A model generated the notes under the pieces. It saw only the letters and a list, made by a program, of their open reading frames with translations. It was not told the DNA's origin and made no database searches. A program made the position numbers and the translations under genes. Of a stretch of DNA of 64,000 bases, positions 1 through 7,433 are shown in pieces. The stretch lies in contig NZ_JAMBNZ010000004.1 of assembly GCF_023715365.1 (NCBI RefSeq), positions 124,001 to 188,000 on the forward strand, in the 5' to 3' direction. The stretch's first letter is position 1. The number at the start of each line of letters is the position of its first letter. Source of the DNA: Georgenia satyanarayanai. Its GTDB lineage: Bacteria; Actinomycetota; Actinomycetes; Actinomycetales; Actinomycetaceae.

Positions 1-1
1 C

Positions 2-160
2 GCAGGCCTCGCGCGCGTCGTCCGCAGCCGCCGCCTCACCCCGCGGCCGGTCCCCGCCCCGCCCCGCACGGCCGTCGCCGTCTCACGCCCGGTGCCGCCG
101 GTGGTCCCCGCCACCGGCGCGGCCACCGGACGCGCCCCTCCGCTCCCGGTTCGCAGCTGA
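2..160 (+). CDS. C-terminal fragment of an upstream gene
   Basis: An open frame enters from the left edge and stops at TGA 158-160. The 52 visible residues begin AGLARVVRSRR, which resembles the basic stop-transfer end of a C-terminal membrane helix, and continue as a Pro/Ala/Val-rich tail. The next gene is a CopD-type protein, and YcnI/CopC proteins often sit directly before copD in actinobacteria, so a membrane-anchored copper-handling protein is a reasonable guess. The visible part has no diagnostic motif, so the identity is inferred from context only. Confidence 0.45.
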   Translation, partial: AGLARVVRSRRLTPRPVPAPPRTAVAVSRPVPPVVPATGAATGRAPPLPVRS

Positions 161-233
161 GCCCTGGTCGCCCCACCGGCGACCTCCCCGGCCGTGCGTC
201 CGCACGTCCGGGACCGAACCGGAAGGCACACCC

Positions 234-275
234 ATGACACGTCCACTCCCGGCCACCGCGGCCGTGGTCCCGTGA
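234..275 (+). CDS. Possible 13-residue leader peptide before copD
   Basis: An ATG at 234 follows a good ribosome binding site (GGAAGG at 221-226, seven bases upstream). It opens a 13-codon frame (MTRPLPATAAVVP) whose TGA at 273-275 overlaps the GTG of copD at 272-274. The copD GTG has no ribosome binding site of its own, so translational coupling through this mini-gene is plausible. It may instead mark a frameshifted or misjudged start of copD. Confidence 0.4.
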   Translation: MTRPLPATAAVVP

Positions 276-1144
276 CGGTCCAGCTCGTCGACCTCCTCCA
301 CCAGGGGGCGCAGGTCCTCGTCTACCTCGGGATCCTCGGCACGAGCGGTCTGGTCCTCTTCCGCACCGTGCTCCTCGACCCCGGGGCGCGCCTCGTCGAC
401 GCGCCGGTCCAGCGGCTCACCACCCTCGTCGCGGCCGCCGCGCTCGGCGGCCTTCTCCTGTACCTCGCCGCCGACGGCGCATGGCGGACCGGTGCGGGCG
501 TCTCCGGGCTCGTCGACCCGGGCACCCTGTGGGACACGCTCACCGGCACGCCGGTGGGGCTGGCGACGGTCGTCGCCCTCGTGGGGCTCGTCCTCGCGCT
601 CGGCACCGGCGCCACCCCGGTGGGCCGGGCGCTCACGTGCGCCGGCGCCGCCCTCGCCCTGCTCTCGCTGCCCCTCGCCGGCCACAGCCGCTCCTTCGGG
701 CCCGCCTGGCTCGTCCTCGGCAGCGACGCGGTCCACGTGCTCGCCGGTGCCGTGTGGTTCGGCGGCGTCCTGGGGCTGGTCATCACCCTGCGCAGCTCCG
801 CTCCCGCCGGCGCCGCCGCCCGGACCGTGGGCCGCTTCTCCACCGCGGCCCTGTGGGTGGTGCTCGCGCTCGGCGGGACCGGCACGGTGCTCGCCTGGCG
901 GATCCTGCCCGGTCTGGACGCGCTCACCGGCACCGGCTACGGCCTCACCCTCCTGGCGAAGGTCGCCGTCGTCGGCCTCGTCGTCGTCATCGCCGGGTGG
1001 AACCGCTACCGGCTCGTCCCGCGCATCGGGGACGACGACGGCGCCCGCGCCCGCCTGCGCCGCACCGTGGGCACCGAGGCGTGGCTCCTTCTCCTCGCGG
1101 TGGCGCTCACCGGTGTCCTCGTCTCCCAGAGCCCCACCGGGTAG
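272..1144 (+). CDS. copD: CopD-family copper resistance membrane protein
   Basis: A 290-residue polytopic membrane protein with about eight hydrophobic helices. Family hallmarks are visible: GHSRS followed by SDAVHVLAGAVWFGGVLGLV, then RFSTAALWVVLALGGTGTVLAW, and TGYGLTLLAKVAVVGLVVVIAGWNR near the C-terminus. CopD proteins are thought to move copper across the cytoplasmic membrane with periplasmic or extracytoplasmic CopC partners. The start is placed at GTG 272, where the family homology begins and where a small upstream frame ends in a GTGA overlap. An upstream GTG at 194 would add 26 basic, non-conserved residues. The gene faces marC, and a 16-nt palindrome lies between the two stops. Confidence 0.85.
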   Translation: MTVQLVDLLHQGAQVLVYLGILGTSGLVLFRTVLLDPGARLVDAPVQRLTTLVAAAALGGLLLYLAADGAWRTGAGVSGLVDPGTLWDTLTGTPVGLATVVALVGLVLALGTGATPVGRALTCAGAALALLSLPLAGHSRSFGPAWLVLGSDAVHVLAGAVWFGGVLGLVITLRSSAPAGAAARTVGRFSTAALWVVLALGGTGTVLAWRILPGLDALTGTGYGLTLLAKVAVVGLVVVIAGWNRYRLVPRIGDDDGARARLRRTVGTEAWLLLLAVALTGVLVSQSPTG

Positions 1145-1152
1145 GGGCTCGG

Positions 1153-1168
1153 GCTCAGCGCGCTGAGC
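1153..1168. terminator. Short palindrome between convergent stops
   Basis: GCTCAGCGCGCTGAGC is a perfect 16-nt palindrome lying between the copD stop (1142-1144) and the marC stop (1173-1175). It can fold as a 6-bp stem with a 4-nt loop in either direction. No U-tract follows. Confidence 0.45.
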
Positions 1169-1172
1169 GTCC

Positions 1173-1796
1173 TCAGGCGTGGGCGTCGATGAAGGAGAAG
1201 ACGGCGTCGGCCATGAGCTGGACGGCGATCGCCGCGAGGAGCAGGCCGGCGAGGCGGGTGACGAGGGTCGTGCCACCGTCGCCGAGGACGCGGTGGATGA
1301 CGAGCGAGAAGCGCATCGCCAGCCACAGGCAGATGTGGACGCCGATGATCGCCAGCGCGATGGCGAACCAGCCGGTGGGGCCGTCGGCGTCCTGCACCGC
1401 GAGCATGGCGGCGACGATCGCGCCCGGCCCGGCGAGCAGCGGCGTGCCGAGGGGCACGAGCGCGACGTTGACCTTGCCGCCCCCGGCGGGTTGCGGCTCC
1501 TCCGCCTTGCCGGTGAGCAGCTCCATCGCGACGAGGAGGAGCAGCAGACCGCCGGAGAGCTGCAGGGCGGGCACGGAGATGCCGAGGAAGTCGAGGATGT
1601 AGGGCCCGAGCACCGTGAACACGGTGATGACCCCGAGGGCGACGACGGTCGCCTGCCGCGCCGCGCGCTTGCGCTCCTTGGCGGTGCTCGTCGAGGTGAG
1701 CGCGAGGAAGATCGGCACGGTCCCGGGCGGGTCCATGATGACGAACAGCGTGAAGAAGGTCGTGGCGAGCAGCCCGACGTCGAGCACCGCGCTCAC
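1173..1796 (-). CDS. MarC family (UPF0056) integral membrane protein
   Basis: 207 residues, the usual MarC length, with six predicted membrane helices. The N-terminal helix carries FTLFVIMDPPGTVPIFLAL, the signature of the family, and GTPLLAGPGAIVAAM marks the second half of the internal repeat. The function of MarC/UPF0056 proteins is unsettled; the former link to antibiotic resistance regulation is not supported. The start ATG at 1796 overlaps the stop of the PHP gene by four bases, so the two are translated from one message. Confidence 0.85.
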   Translation of the reverse strand: MSAVLDVGLLATTFFTLFVIMDPPGTVPIFLALTSTSTAKERKRAARQATVVALGVITVFTVLGPYILDFLGISVPALQLSGGLLLLLVAMELLTGKAEEPQPAGGGKVNVALVPLGTPLLAGPGAIVAAMLAVQDADGPTGWFAIALAIIGVHICLWLAMRFSLVIHRVLGDGGTTLVTRLAGLLLAAIAVQLMADAVFSFIDAHA

Positions 1797-2647
1797 GGGC
1801 GGACCACCGGCAGGTAGCCCTCGCCCTCGATCTGCTCCAGCACCGCGGGGTCGGTGAGGTGCTCACCGAGCCGGTTGGGCTTGCCGGTTCCGTGGTAGTC
1901 GCTGGAGCCGGTGACGAACAGGCCGAGGGAGGAGGCGAGGTCGCGGAGCTGGGCCTTGGCGCCGTCGTCGTGGTCGCGGTGGTCCACCTCGAGTCCCGCG
2001 AGGCCTGCGGCGGCCATCTCCTCGATGACGACGTCCTCGACGACGCGGCCGCGGGCCCCGGCGCGCGGGTGTGCCATGACGGGCACGCCGCCGGCCCGGC
2101 GCACGAGCTCGACCGCCGCGGCGGCGTCCGGGGCGTCGTAGCGCACGTAGTACGGGCTTTCGGCGTGGAGGATCTCGGTGAAGGCGGCCGAGCGGTCGGT
2201 GGCGTACCCACGGGCGACGAGCGCGTCGGCGATGTGGGGGCGTCCCACCGTGCCGCCCGGCTCGAGGAGGGCCTCGACCTCCGCCCAGGTGAGCTCGAAG
2301 TCCAGGGCCAGGCGCTCGACCATCCGGCGGGCACGGCCCAGGCGGGAGTCGCGGGCACGCGCGACGGCGGTGCCGAGGCCGCGGGCGGCGGGGTCGTGGA
2401 GGTAGGACAGGAGGTGGACGCTGATCCCGCCGGCGGAGGTGGAGATCTCCGCGCCGCGGACAAGGGCAACCCCGGTGCGCTCGACGGCGGCGGCGGCCTC
2501 CCCCCACCCGTCCCACGTGTCGTGGTCGGTGAGGGCGACGACGTCGAGGCCGGCGGCGGCCGCGGCGGCCATGAGGACGGCCGGCCGCTCGGTGCCGTCG
2601 GAGAGGCTCGAGTGGGTGTGGAGGTCGACGGCGGGGCGGGCGAGCAC
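1793..2647 (-). CDS. PHP-domain phosphoesterase (YciV/RNase AM-like)
   Basis: 284 residues. The metal-binding motifs of the PHP superfamily are in order: DLHTHSSLSDGT at the N-terminus, LTDHDTWDGW, VMAHPRAGARG and GSSDYHGTGKPNRLGEH near the C-terminus. Single-domain PHP proteins of this type hydrolyse nucleotide 3',5'-bisphosphates or 5'-ends of short RNAs; which reaction applies here cannot be read from sequence. The start is GTG 2645-2647, with TACCCT seven bases upstream and no ribosome binding site, so the message is probably leaderless. The gene diverges from pepP and is coupled to the MarC gene downstream. Confidence 0.85.
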   Translation of the reverse strand: MLARPAVDLHTHSSLSDGTERPAVLMAAAAAAGLDVVALTDHDTWDGWGEAAAAVERTGVALVRGAEISTSAGGISVHLLSYLHDPAARGLGTAVARARDSRLGRARRMVERLALDFELTWAEVEALLEPGGTVGRPHIADALVARGYATDRSAAFTEILHAESPYYVRYDAPDAAAAVELVRRAGGVPVMAHPRAGARGRVVEDVVIEEMAAAGLAGLEVDHRDHDDGAKAQLRDLASSLGLFVTGSSDYHGTGKPNRLGEHLTDPAVLEQIEGEGYLPVVRP

Positions 2648-2654
2648 GAGGCCC

Positions 2655-2660
2655 AGGGTA
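2655..2660 (-). promoter_or_regulatory. -10 element of a probably leaderless message (PHP gene)
   Basis: On the minus strand TACCCT ends seven bases before the GTG start at 2647. This is the spacing expected if transcription begins at the start codon itself. There is no purine-rich ribosome binding site between them. Confidence 0.5.
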
Positions 2661-2709
2661 CGGCCTGGGCGCCCGGCGGCGGGCGCCGCGTGCGTGCGAC
2701 GATGGGCAC

Positions 2710-4224
2710 ATGAGCGTCACGGACCGTCAGGACAACCAGCCGTTGAGCGAGCGCGGGTCGAACCGTTCCCAGCGCCCCTCGTCGCCCGCCTTCCGGGCGT
2801 TCATCGCCTCGGGCTGGGAGGAGCGGCCGCCGACCCTGCCCGAGGAGAGCCCCGCGGCGCCCTTCGCGGCCGCCCGCCGCGAGCGCCTCGGCGCCCAGTT
2901 CCCTGGCGAGCGTCTCGTCCTGCCGGCCGGCACGCTCGTCACCCGCTCCAACGACACCGACTACCGCTTCCGGCCGCACTCCGCCTTCGCCCACCTCACC
3001 GGGCTGGGCACCGACGAGGAGCCCGACGCCGTCCTCGTCCTGCACCCCACCGACGACGACGCCGCCACCCACGAGGCCGTCCTCTACTTCCGTCCTCGGG
3101 CGGGCAAGGACACCGAGGAGTTCTTCGCCGACTCCCGCTACGGGGAGCTGTGGGTCGGGCAGCGGCCCAGCCTGGAGGAGGTCTCGGCCCTCACCGGGCT
3201 GCGGACCGCCCACATCGACTCCCTCGCCGACGAGCTCGCCAAGGACGCCGGGGCGGGCGGGGTCCAGCTGCGCGTCGTGCGCGGTGTCGACGCCGCCGTC
3301 CAGGCGCACGTCGAGACCGCCCGCACCGGCCAGCAGGAGACGGAGGCGGCCGACGCCGTCCTCGCCGAGGCGCTGTCCGAGCTGCGGTTGCGCAAGGACG
3401 CCTTCGAGGTCGAGGAGATGCGCAAGGCCGTCGCCGCCACCGCCGAGGGCTTCGCCGACGTCGTGCGCTCCCTGCCCCGTGTCCTGGCCCACCACCGCGG
3501 CGAGCGCGTCATCGAGGGCATCTTCGGCGCCCGCGCCCGTGAGGACGGCAACGCCGTCGGCTACGACACGATCGCCGCCGCCGGCAACCACGCCAACACG
3601 CTGCACTGGATCCGCAACGACGGCGCCGTCCGTCCCGGGGACCTCGTGCTCATCGACGCCGGGGTGGAGGTCGAGTCCCTCTACACCGCCGACGTCACCC
3701 GCACGATCCCGGTGGACGGCGTCTTCACCGAGCCGCAGCGCCGCGTCTACCAGGCGGTGCTCGACGCCGCCGATGCCGCCTTCGCGCGCGCGGCCGAGCC
3801 GGGCGTCCGCTTCCGGGACCTCCACGCCGCCGCCATGGAGGTGCTCGCCCACCGCCTGGCCGACTGGGGCCTGCTGCCGGGGACCGCGGAGGAGTCCCTC
3901 TCCGAGGAGGGCCAGTTCCACCGGCGCTGGATGGTCCACGGCACGAGCCACCACCTCGGCATCGACGTCCACGACTGCGCGCAGGCCCGCCGGGAGATGT
4001 ACCTGGACGCCGAGCTCGAGCCGGGCATGGTCTTCACGATCGAGCCGGGCCTGTACTTCCGCGCCGACGACCTCACCGTCCCCGAGGAGCTGCGCGGCAT
4101 CGGTGTACGCATCGAGGACGACGTCCTCGTCCGCGAGGACGGGACAGTGGAGAACCTCAGCGCCGCCCTCCCCCGGACGGCCGACGACGTCGAGACCTGG
4201 ATGGCGAGCCTCCTCGAGCGCTAG
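2710..4224 (+). CDS. pepP: Xaa-Pro aminopeptidase (M24B)
   Basis: 504 residues with an N-terminal AMP_N domain and a C-terminal pita-bread catalytic domain. Dinuclear metal ligands are visible: the Asp residues of LVLIDAGVE and ADVTRTIPVDG, His in WMVHGTSHHLGIDVHD, Glu in FTIEPGLYF, and Glu in GVRIEDDVLV. The enzyme removes N-terminal residues that precede proline and acts in the cytoplasm. A GACGAT hexamer lies six bases before the ATG, so this gene may also be leaderless. It ends against a 27-bp perfect hairpin shared with the convergent epimerase gene. Confidence 0.93.
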   Translation: MSVTDRQDNQPLSERGSNRSQRPSSPAFRAFIASGWEERPPTLPEESPAAPFAAARRERLGAQFPGERLVLPAGTLVTRSNDTDYRFRPHSAFAHLTGLGTDEEPDAVLVLHPTDDDAATHEAVLYFRPRAGKDTEEFFADSRYGELWVGQRPSLEEVSALTGLRTAHIDSLADELAKDAGAGGVQLRVVRGVDAAVQAHVETARTGQQETEAADAVLAEALSELRLRKDAFEVEEMRKAVAATAEGFADVVRSLPRVLAHHRGERVIEGIFGARAREDGNAVGYDTIAAAGNHANTLHWIRNDGAVRPGDLVLIDAGVEVESLYTADVTRTIPVDGVFTEPQRRVYQAVLDAADAAFARAAEPGVRFRDLHAAAMEVLAHRLADWGLLPGTAEESLSEEGQFHRRWMVHGTSHHLGIDVHDCAQARREMYLDAELEPGMVFTIEPGLYFRADDLTVPEELRGIGVRIEDDVLVREDGTVENLSAALPRTADDVETWMASLLER

Positions 4225-4253
4225 CCCTCTCCCCCTCTCCCCCTCCCCTCCCC

Positions 4254-4314
4254 CGCATATGTCGGAAAATCGCGGCCCGCGCGTTCTGCGGGCCGCGATT
4301 TTCCGACATATGCG
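4254..4314. terminator. 27-bp perfect inverted repeat (CATATG-type hairpin)
   Basis: Arms 4254-4280 and 4288-4314 are perfect reverse complements around a 7-nt loop (GCGTTCT). The outer ends carry CATATG. The hairpin lies between the stops of two convergent genes (4224 and 4336). Transcripts from either side meet a C-rich, G-poor tract before it: CCCTCTCCCCCTCTCCCCC on the plus strand and GCCCCCGCCCCACCCCCCC on the minus strand. There is no U-tract. It shares its outer word and internal layout with the hairpin at 17853-17909. Confidence 0.8.
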
Positions 4315-4335
4315 AACGGGGGGGTGGGGCGGGGG

Positions 4336-5967
4336 CTACTCGGTCTCGCCCTGGCGGCGGAAGGCCGTGCCGATGATGTGCTGGTGGAAGCGCTCGTAGG
4401 TCTCGGCCTGGTCCCGGGCCTGCTGGGCCAGCGCCTCGAACATCGGGGCGGGCAGCCCGAGGTCCGGTGAGAGCTCGACGAGCGTCTGCCACAGGCCGAG
4501 CTTGCCCATGACGGCGCTGCGCATGAGCTCGGACTCGAGCACCGGGGTCATCGGTGAGCCGCTGAGCCGCTCGTTGACCTTGAGCCGGCCCGCACGCTCG
4601 GCCACCCACGCCGCCGCCTGCCGGTGCGGGCGGCGCCTGAGGGACAGGGAGTCCATGAGGTCGACGAGCAGCTCGCGCTCCTCGCGGATCTCCAGCGCCA
4701 CCCGGGCGAGCTCCTCGCCGTGGTCGGTGTCCGCGTAGTCCGCGGCCATCCGCTCCGAGCGCTCCAGGCCGGCCGTCGCACCGGTGAGGTGGTCGGAGAG
4801 GTACAGCCCGAGGATGTCGCGCTCCAGGTGCGCCGGCACCCGGTGCGCGGCGGAGTCCTCCTCGGCCCCGGCGATGACGCCGTCCGCGGGGACCGAGCCC
4901 GGCGGGAGCTGGTCCTGGGGCCAGCTCTCGCGCGGCCGCATCTGGGGGCTCGGGGTGCCCTGGCCCTCGACCATGCCGACGAGGAGCTCGCGCAGCGTCT
5001 CCTTCGCCTCGCCCCTCGGCTCCCAGCCAAGCTCGGTGCGGGCCCGGGTCGTGTCCATGAGGGGGACGTTCATCGCCATGTCGAGCCAGCCGGCGTCGGC
5101 CGCGAGCGCACGCGCCTGCCAGGCGAGGGAGACGACGGGCCGCAGCGCCGCCGGCGGCACCTCGATGACTCGGCCGTGGTCGAGGACCTCGGCGAGGTCC
5201 GTGCCGGTGAGGACCGGCTCGGTGGCGATGTTGAAGGCACCGGTCGCGCCCTGGACGATGATGCGGCGGTAGGCGTCGGCGAGGTCGTCCCCGTGGACCA
5301 CCTGGAGCCGTAGCCCGGCGGGCAGCGGGAGGAAGGGCAGTGCGCCGGGGCGCAGGAGCGCCGCCGGGACGAGCGCGCCGAGGAACAGGCGCATGATCTC
5401 GGCGCCGGCGTCCGCGTCGAAGACGAGCGCGGGCCGCACCCGGGCCACGGACAGCCCGGCGGCCTCTGCCTCGTCGAGGATCCGCTCCTGGGCGGCCTTG
5501 TCGACGGCGTAGTGGGAGGTCGTCGCGCTGCCGTGGGCGGGCCACGACTCGTCACGCCGCTCGTCGTCGTCCACCGGGGAGTAGGAGCCCACCGACGACG
5601 CGACGACGAGGTGGCCCACCCCTGCCCGCAGGCAGGCCTCGACGACGCGACGGGTGCCGTCGACGTTGGCGCGCCGGAGCAGGTCCCGCTCGTGGTTGGG
5701 CTGGATGAGCCAGGCGAGGTGGACGACGGTGTCGACGCCCTCCAGCGCCCGGGCCAGCTCGTCGACGACGAAGTCCTCGCCGTCGGCGAGCGCCACCGGC
5801 GCGGCGATGTCGACCTGCTCCCACCGGGCCACGTCGTAGGGCGCGGCGGTGTCGTCCGGGCGCCGTCGGGCGATGCCGACGACCTCGGTCACCTGCGCCT
5901 CCTCGCGCAGGGCGTGGAGGAGCGCGGTGCCGCTGTTGCCGCTGGCGCCGACGACCGCGACCCTCAT
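4336..5967 (-). CDS. SDR-family NAD-dependent epimerase with extra helical C-terminal domain
   Basis: 543 residues, about 200 more than a normal extended SDR. Residues 1 to about 330 form the Rossmann enzyme, with VVGASGNSGTALL as the dinucleotide loop and SHYAVDKAAQERIL as the Tyr-x3-Lys catalytic pair. Residues about 360-543 are mostly charged helix (VPAHLERDILGLYLSDHLTG, EREL, ETYERFHQHIIG) and look like a four-helix bundle of the ferritin or hemerythrin sort. The substrate is unknown. The start ATG overlaps the stop of the zinc alcohol dehydrogenase gene by four bases, so the two are co-translated. Confidence 0.8.
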   Translation of the reverse strand: MRVAVVGASGNSGTALLHALREEAQVTEVVGIARRRPDDTAAPYDVARWEQVDIAAPVALADGEDFVVDELARALEGVDTVVHLAWLIQPNHERDLLRRANVDGTRRVVEACLRAGVGHLVVASSVGSYSPVDDDERRDESWPAHGSATTSHYAVDKAAQERILDEAEAAGLSVARVRPALVFDADAGAEIMRLFLGALVPAALLRPGALPFLPLPAGLRLQVVHGDDLADAYRRIIVQGATGAFNIATEPVLTGTDLAEVLDHGRVIEVPPAALRPVVSLAWQARALAADAGWLDMAMNVPLMDTTRARTELGWEPRGEAKETLRELLVGMVEGQGTPSPQMRPRESWPQDQLPPGSVPADGVIAGAEEDSAAHRVPAHLERDILGLYLSDHLTGATAGLERSERMAADYADTDHGEELARVALEIREERELLVDLMDSLSLRRRPHRQAAAWVAERAGRLKVNERLSGSPMTPVLESELMRSAVMGKLGLWQTLVELSPDLGLPAPMFEALAQQARDQAETYERFHQHIIGTAFRRQGETE

Positions 5968-7181
5968 CGCGCACCCGCCTGGCTCGACGGCATCGCCGGG
6001 TCGAGGACCACCTTGATCGCGCCGTCGTCCTTGCGCTGGAAGATGTCGTAGCCGTGGGCGGCGTCCTCGAGGGAGATCCGGTGGGTGCGCAGGTCGAGCA
6101 CGCCCAGCGGGTCGGCCGAGTCGCTCACGAGCGGCAGGACGTCACCGATCCAGCGGTGGACGTTGGCCTGGCCCATCCGAAGGTTCACCTGCTTGTCGAA
6201 GAGGTCGAGCATCGGCATCGGGTCCTGGGCGCCGCCGTACACGCCGGACAGGGAGATCGTGCCGCCGCGGCGGACGATCTCGACGGCCGCGTGCAGCGCG
6301 GCCATCCGGTCGATGCCGGCCTTGGTGAAGAGGGGCCGCGCGAGAGCGTCGGGCAGCATCCCGGCACCGGCCTGCACGCCCTTGGCCACGGGTGAGCCGT
6401 GCGCCTCCATGCCGACGGCGTCGATGACGGAGTCCGCGCCGCGCCCGTGGGTGAGCTCGCGGACGGCGGCGGCGACGTCGTCGACCCCGCGCAGGTCCAT
6501 GGTGGCGATGCCGTGGCGGCGGGCCATCTCCAGCCGCTCGGGGACGAGGTCGACACCGATGACCTGCTCGGCGCCGCGGTGGCGGGCGATCCGGGCGCTC
6601 AGCTGCCCGATCGGTCCCAGCCCGAGGACGACGACCGTGCCACCGGGTGGCACCTGCGCGTACTCGACGGCTTGCCAGGCGGTGGGGACGACGTCGGAGA
6701 GGTAGAGGTAGCGCTCGTCCGGCTCGCCGTCGTCGGGCACGACGACGGGGCCCACGTCCGCGAAGGGCACGCGCAGGTACTCGGCCTGCCCGCCCGGCAC
6801 CTGGCCGTAGAGCTTGGTGTAACCGAAGAGGGAGGCACCCTTGCCGTGCTCGCGTACCTGCGTGGTCTCGCACTGGGAGTGCAGACCCTGCGAACACATC
6901 CAGCAGGAGCCGCAGGCGATGACGAAGGGGACGACGACGCGGTCACCGGCCTTGAGCGAAGTGACCTCGCTGCCGACCTCCTCGACGATGCCCATCGGCT
7001 CGTGGCCGAGGACGTCGCCGGAGTCGAGGAAGGGGCCGAGCACGCTGTACAGGTGCAGGTCCGACCCGCAGATCGCAGTCGAGGTGATCCTGATGATCGC
7101 GTCGGTGGGGTGCTGCAGCCGGGGGTCGGGGACGTCCTCGACGCTGACCTTCTCCCGGCCCTGCCAGGTGAGTGCGCGCAC
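5964..7181 (-). CDS. Zinc-dependent alcohol dehydrogenase
   Basis: 405 residues of the medium-chain dehydrogenase family. The catalytic zinc site begins at AICGSDLHLY and GHEPMGIVEEVG. The structural zinc motif is CGSCWMCSQGLHSQC, slightly unlike the usual four-cysteine spacing. The coenzyme loop is VVVLGLGPIGQLSAR. The length and the insertion near residue 270 (GVQAGAGMLPDALARP) resemble the glutathione-independent formaldehyde dehydrogenase-like subgroup, but the substrate is not decided by sequence. GTG start at 7181, with GGGAGG five bases upstream. It lies between a small acidic protein gene and the epimerase, all in one direction. Confidence 0.88.
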   Translation of the reverse strand: MRALTWQGREKVSVEDVPDPRLQHPTDAIIRITSTAICGSDLHLYSVLGPFLDSGDVLGHEPMGIVEEVGSEVTSLKAGDRVVVPFVIACGSCWMCSQGLHSQCETTQVREHGKGASLFGYTKLYGQVPGGQAEYLRVPFADVGPVVVPDDGEPDERYLYLSDVVPTAWQAVEYAQVPPGGTVVVLGLGPIGQLSARIARHRGAEQVIGVDLVPERLEMARRHGIATMDLRGVDDVAAAVRELTHGRGADSVIDAVGMEAHGSPVAKGVQAGAGMLPDALARPLFTKAGIDRMAALHAAVEIVRRGGTISLSGVYGGAQDPMPMLDLFDKQVNLRMGQANVHRWIGDVLPLVSDSADPLGVLDLRTHRISLEDAAHGYDIFQRKDDGAIKVVLDPAMPSSQAGAR

Positions 7182-7193
7182 AGGTGCCTCCCG

Positions 7194-7346
7194 TCAGCTC
7201 GAGGAGGTGGGGCCGGCGGTGTCGTCGCCCTCCGCCTGCGAGGGCTGGTCGAAGGGCTCCTCGTGCTCCAGCTGCTCGGGGTCGGCGTCGGGGTCCTTGG
7301 CGGGGTCGTAGGGCTGCTCGGACGGGTTCGGTGTGTTCTCGCTCAT
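7194..7346 (-). CDS. Small acidic hypothetical protein (50 aa)
   Basis: MSENTPNPSEQPYDPAKDP opens a 50-residue protein rich in Asp, Glu, Pro and Gln, with no hydrophobic segment and no cysteine. It is probably disordered. A GAGAAG ribosome binding site precedes ATG 7346. The stop lies 12 bases before the alcohol dehydrogenase start, so the two probably share a message. I do not recognise a family. Confidence 0.6.
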   Translation of the reverse strand: MSENTPNPSEQPYDPAKDPDADPEQLEHEEPFDQPSQAEGDDTAGPTSSS

Positions 7347-7421
7347 GCTTCTCACCATTCCACCGGCCCGCAGGGCTCGCACGCCGAGGACGCCCCGCTT
7401 GCCGAGTCCCCCCACCGGCTC

Positions 7422-7427
7422 GATCCT
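7422..7427 (+). promoter_or_regulatory. -10 element, probably leaderless permease message
   Basis: GATCCT is followed by exactly six bases and the ATG at 7434. No ribosome binding site is present. The same spacing recurs before many genes in this window. Confidence 0.4.
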
Positions 7428-7433
7428 GTGGCG

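Noticed and set aside
1006-3972. A 988-codon open frame on minus spanning marC, PHP and pepP
   Set aside because: It crosses three well-supported genes in other frames and has shadow composition.
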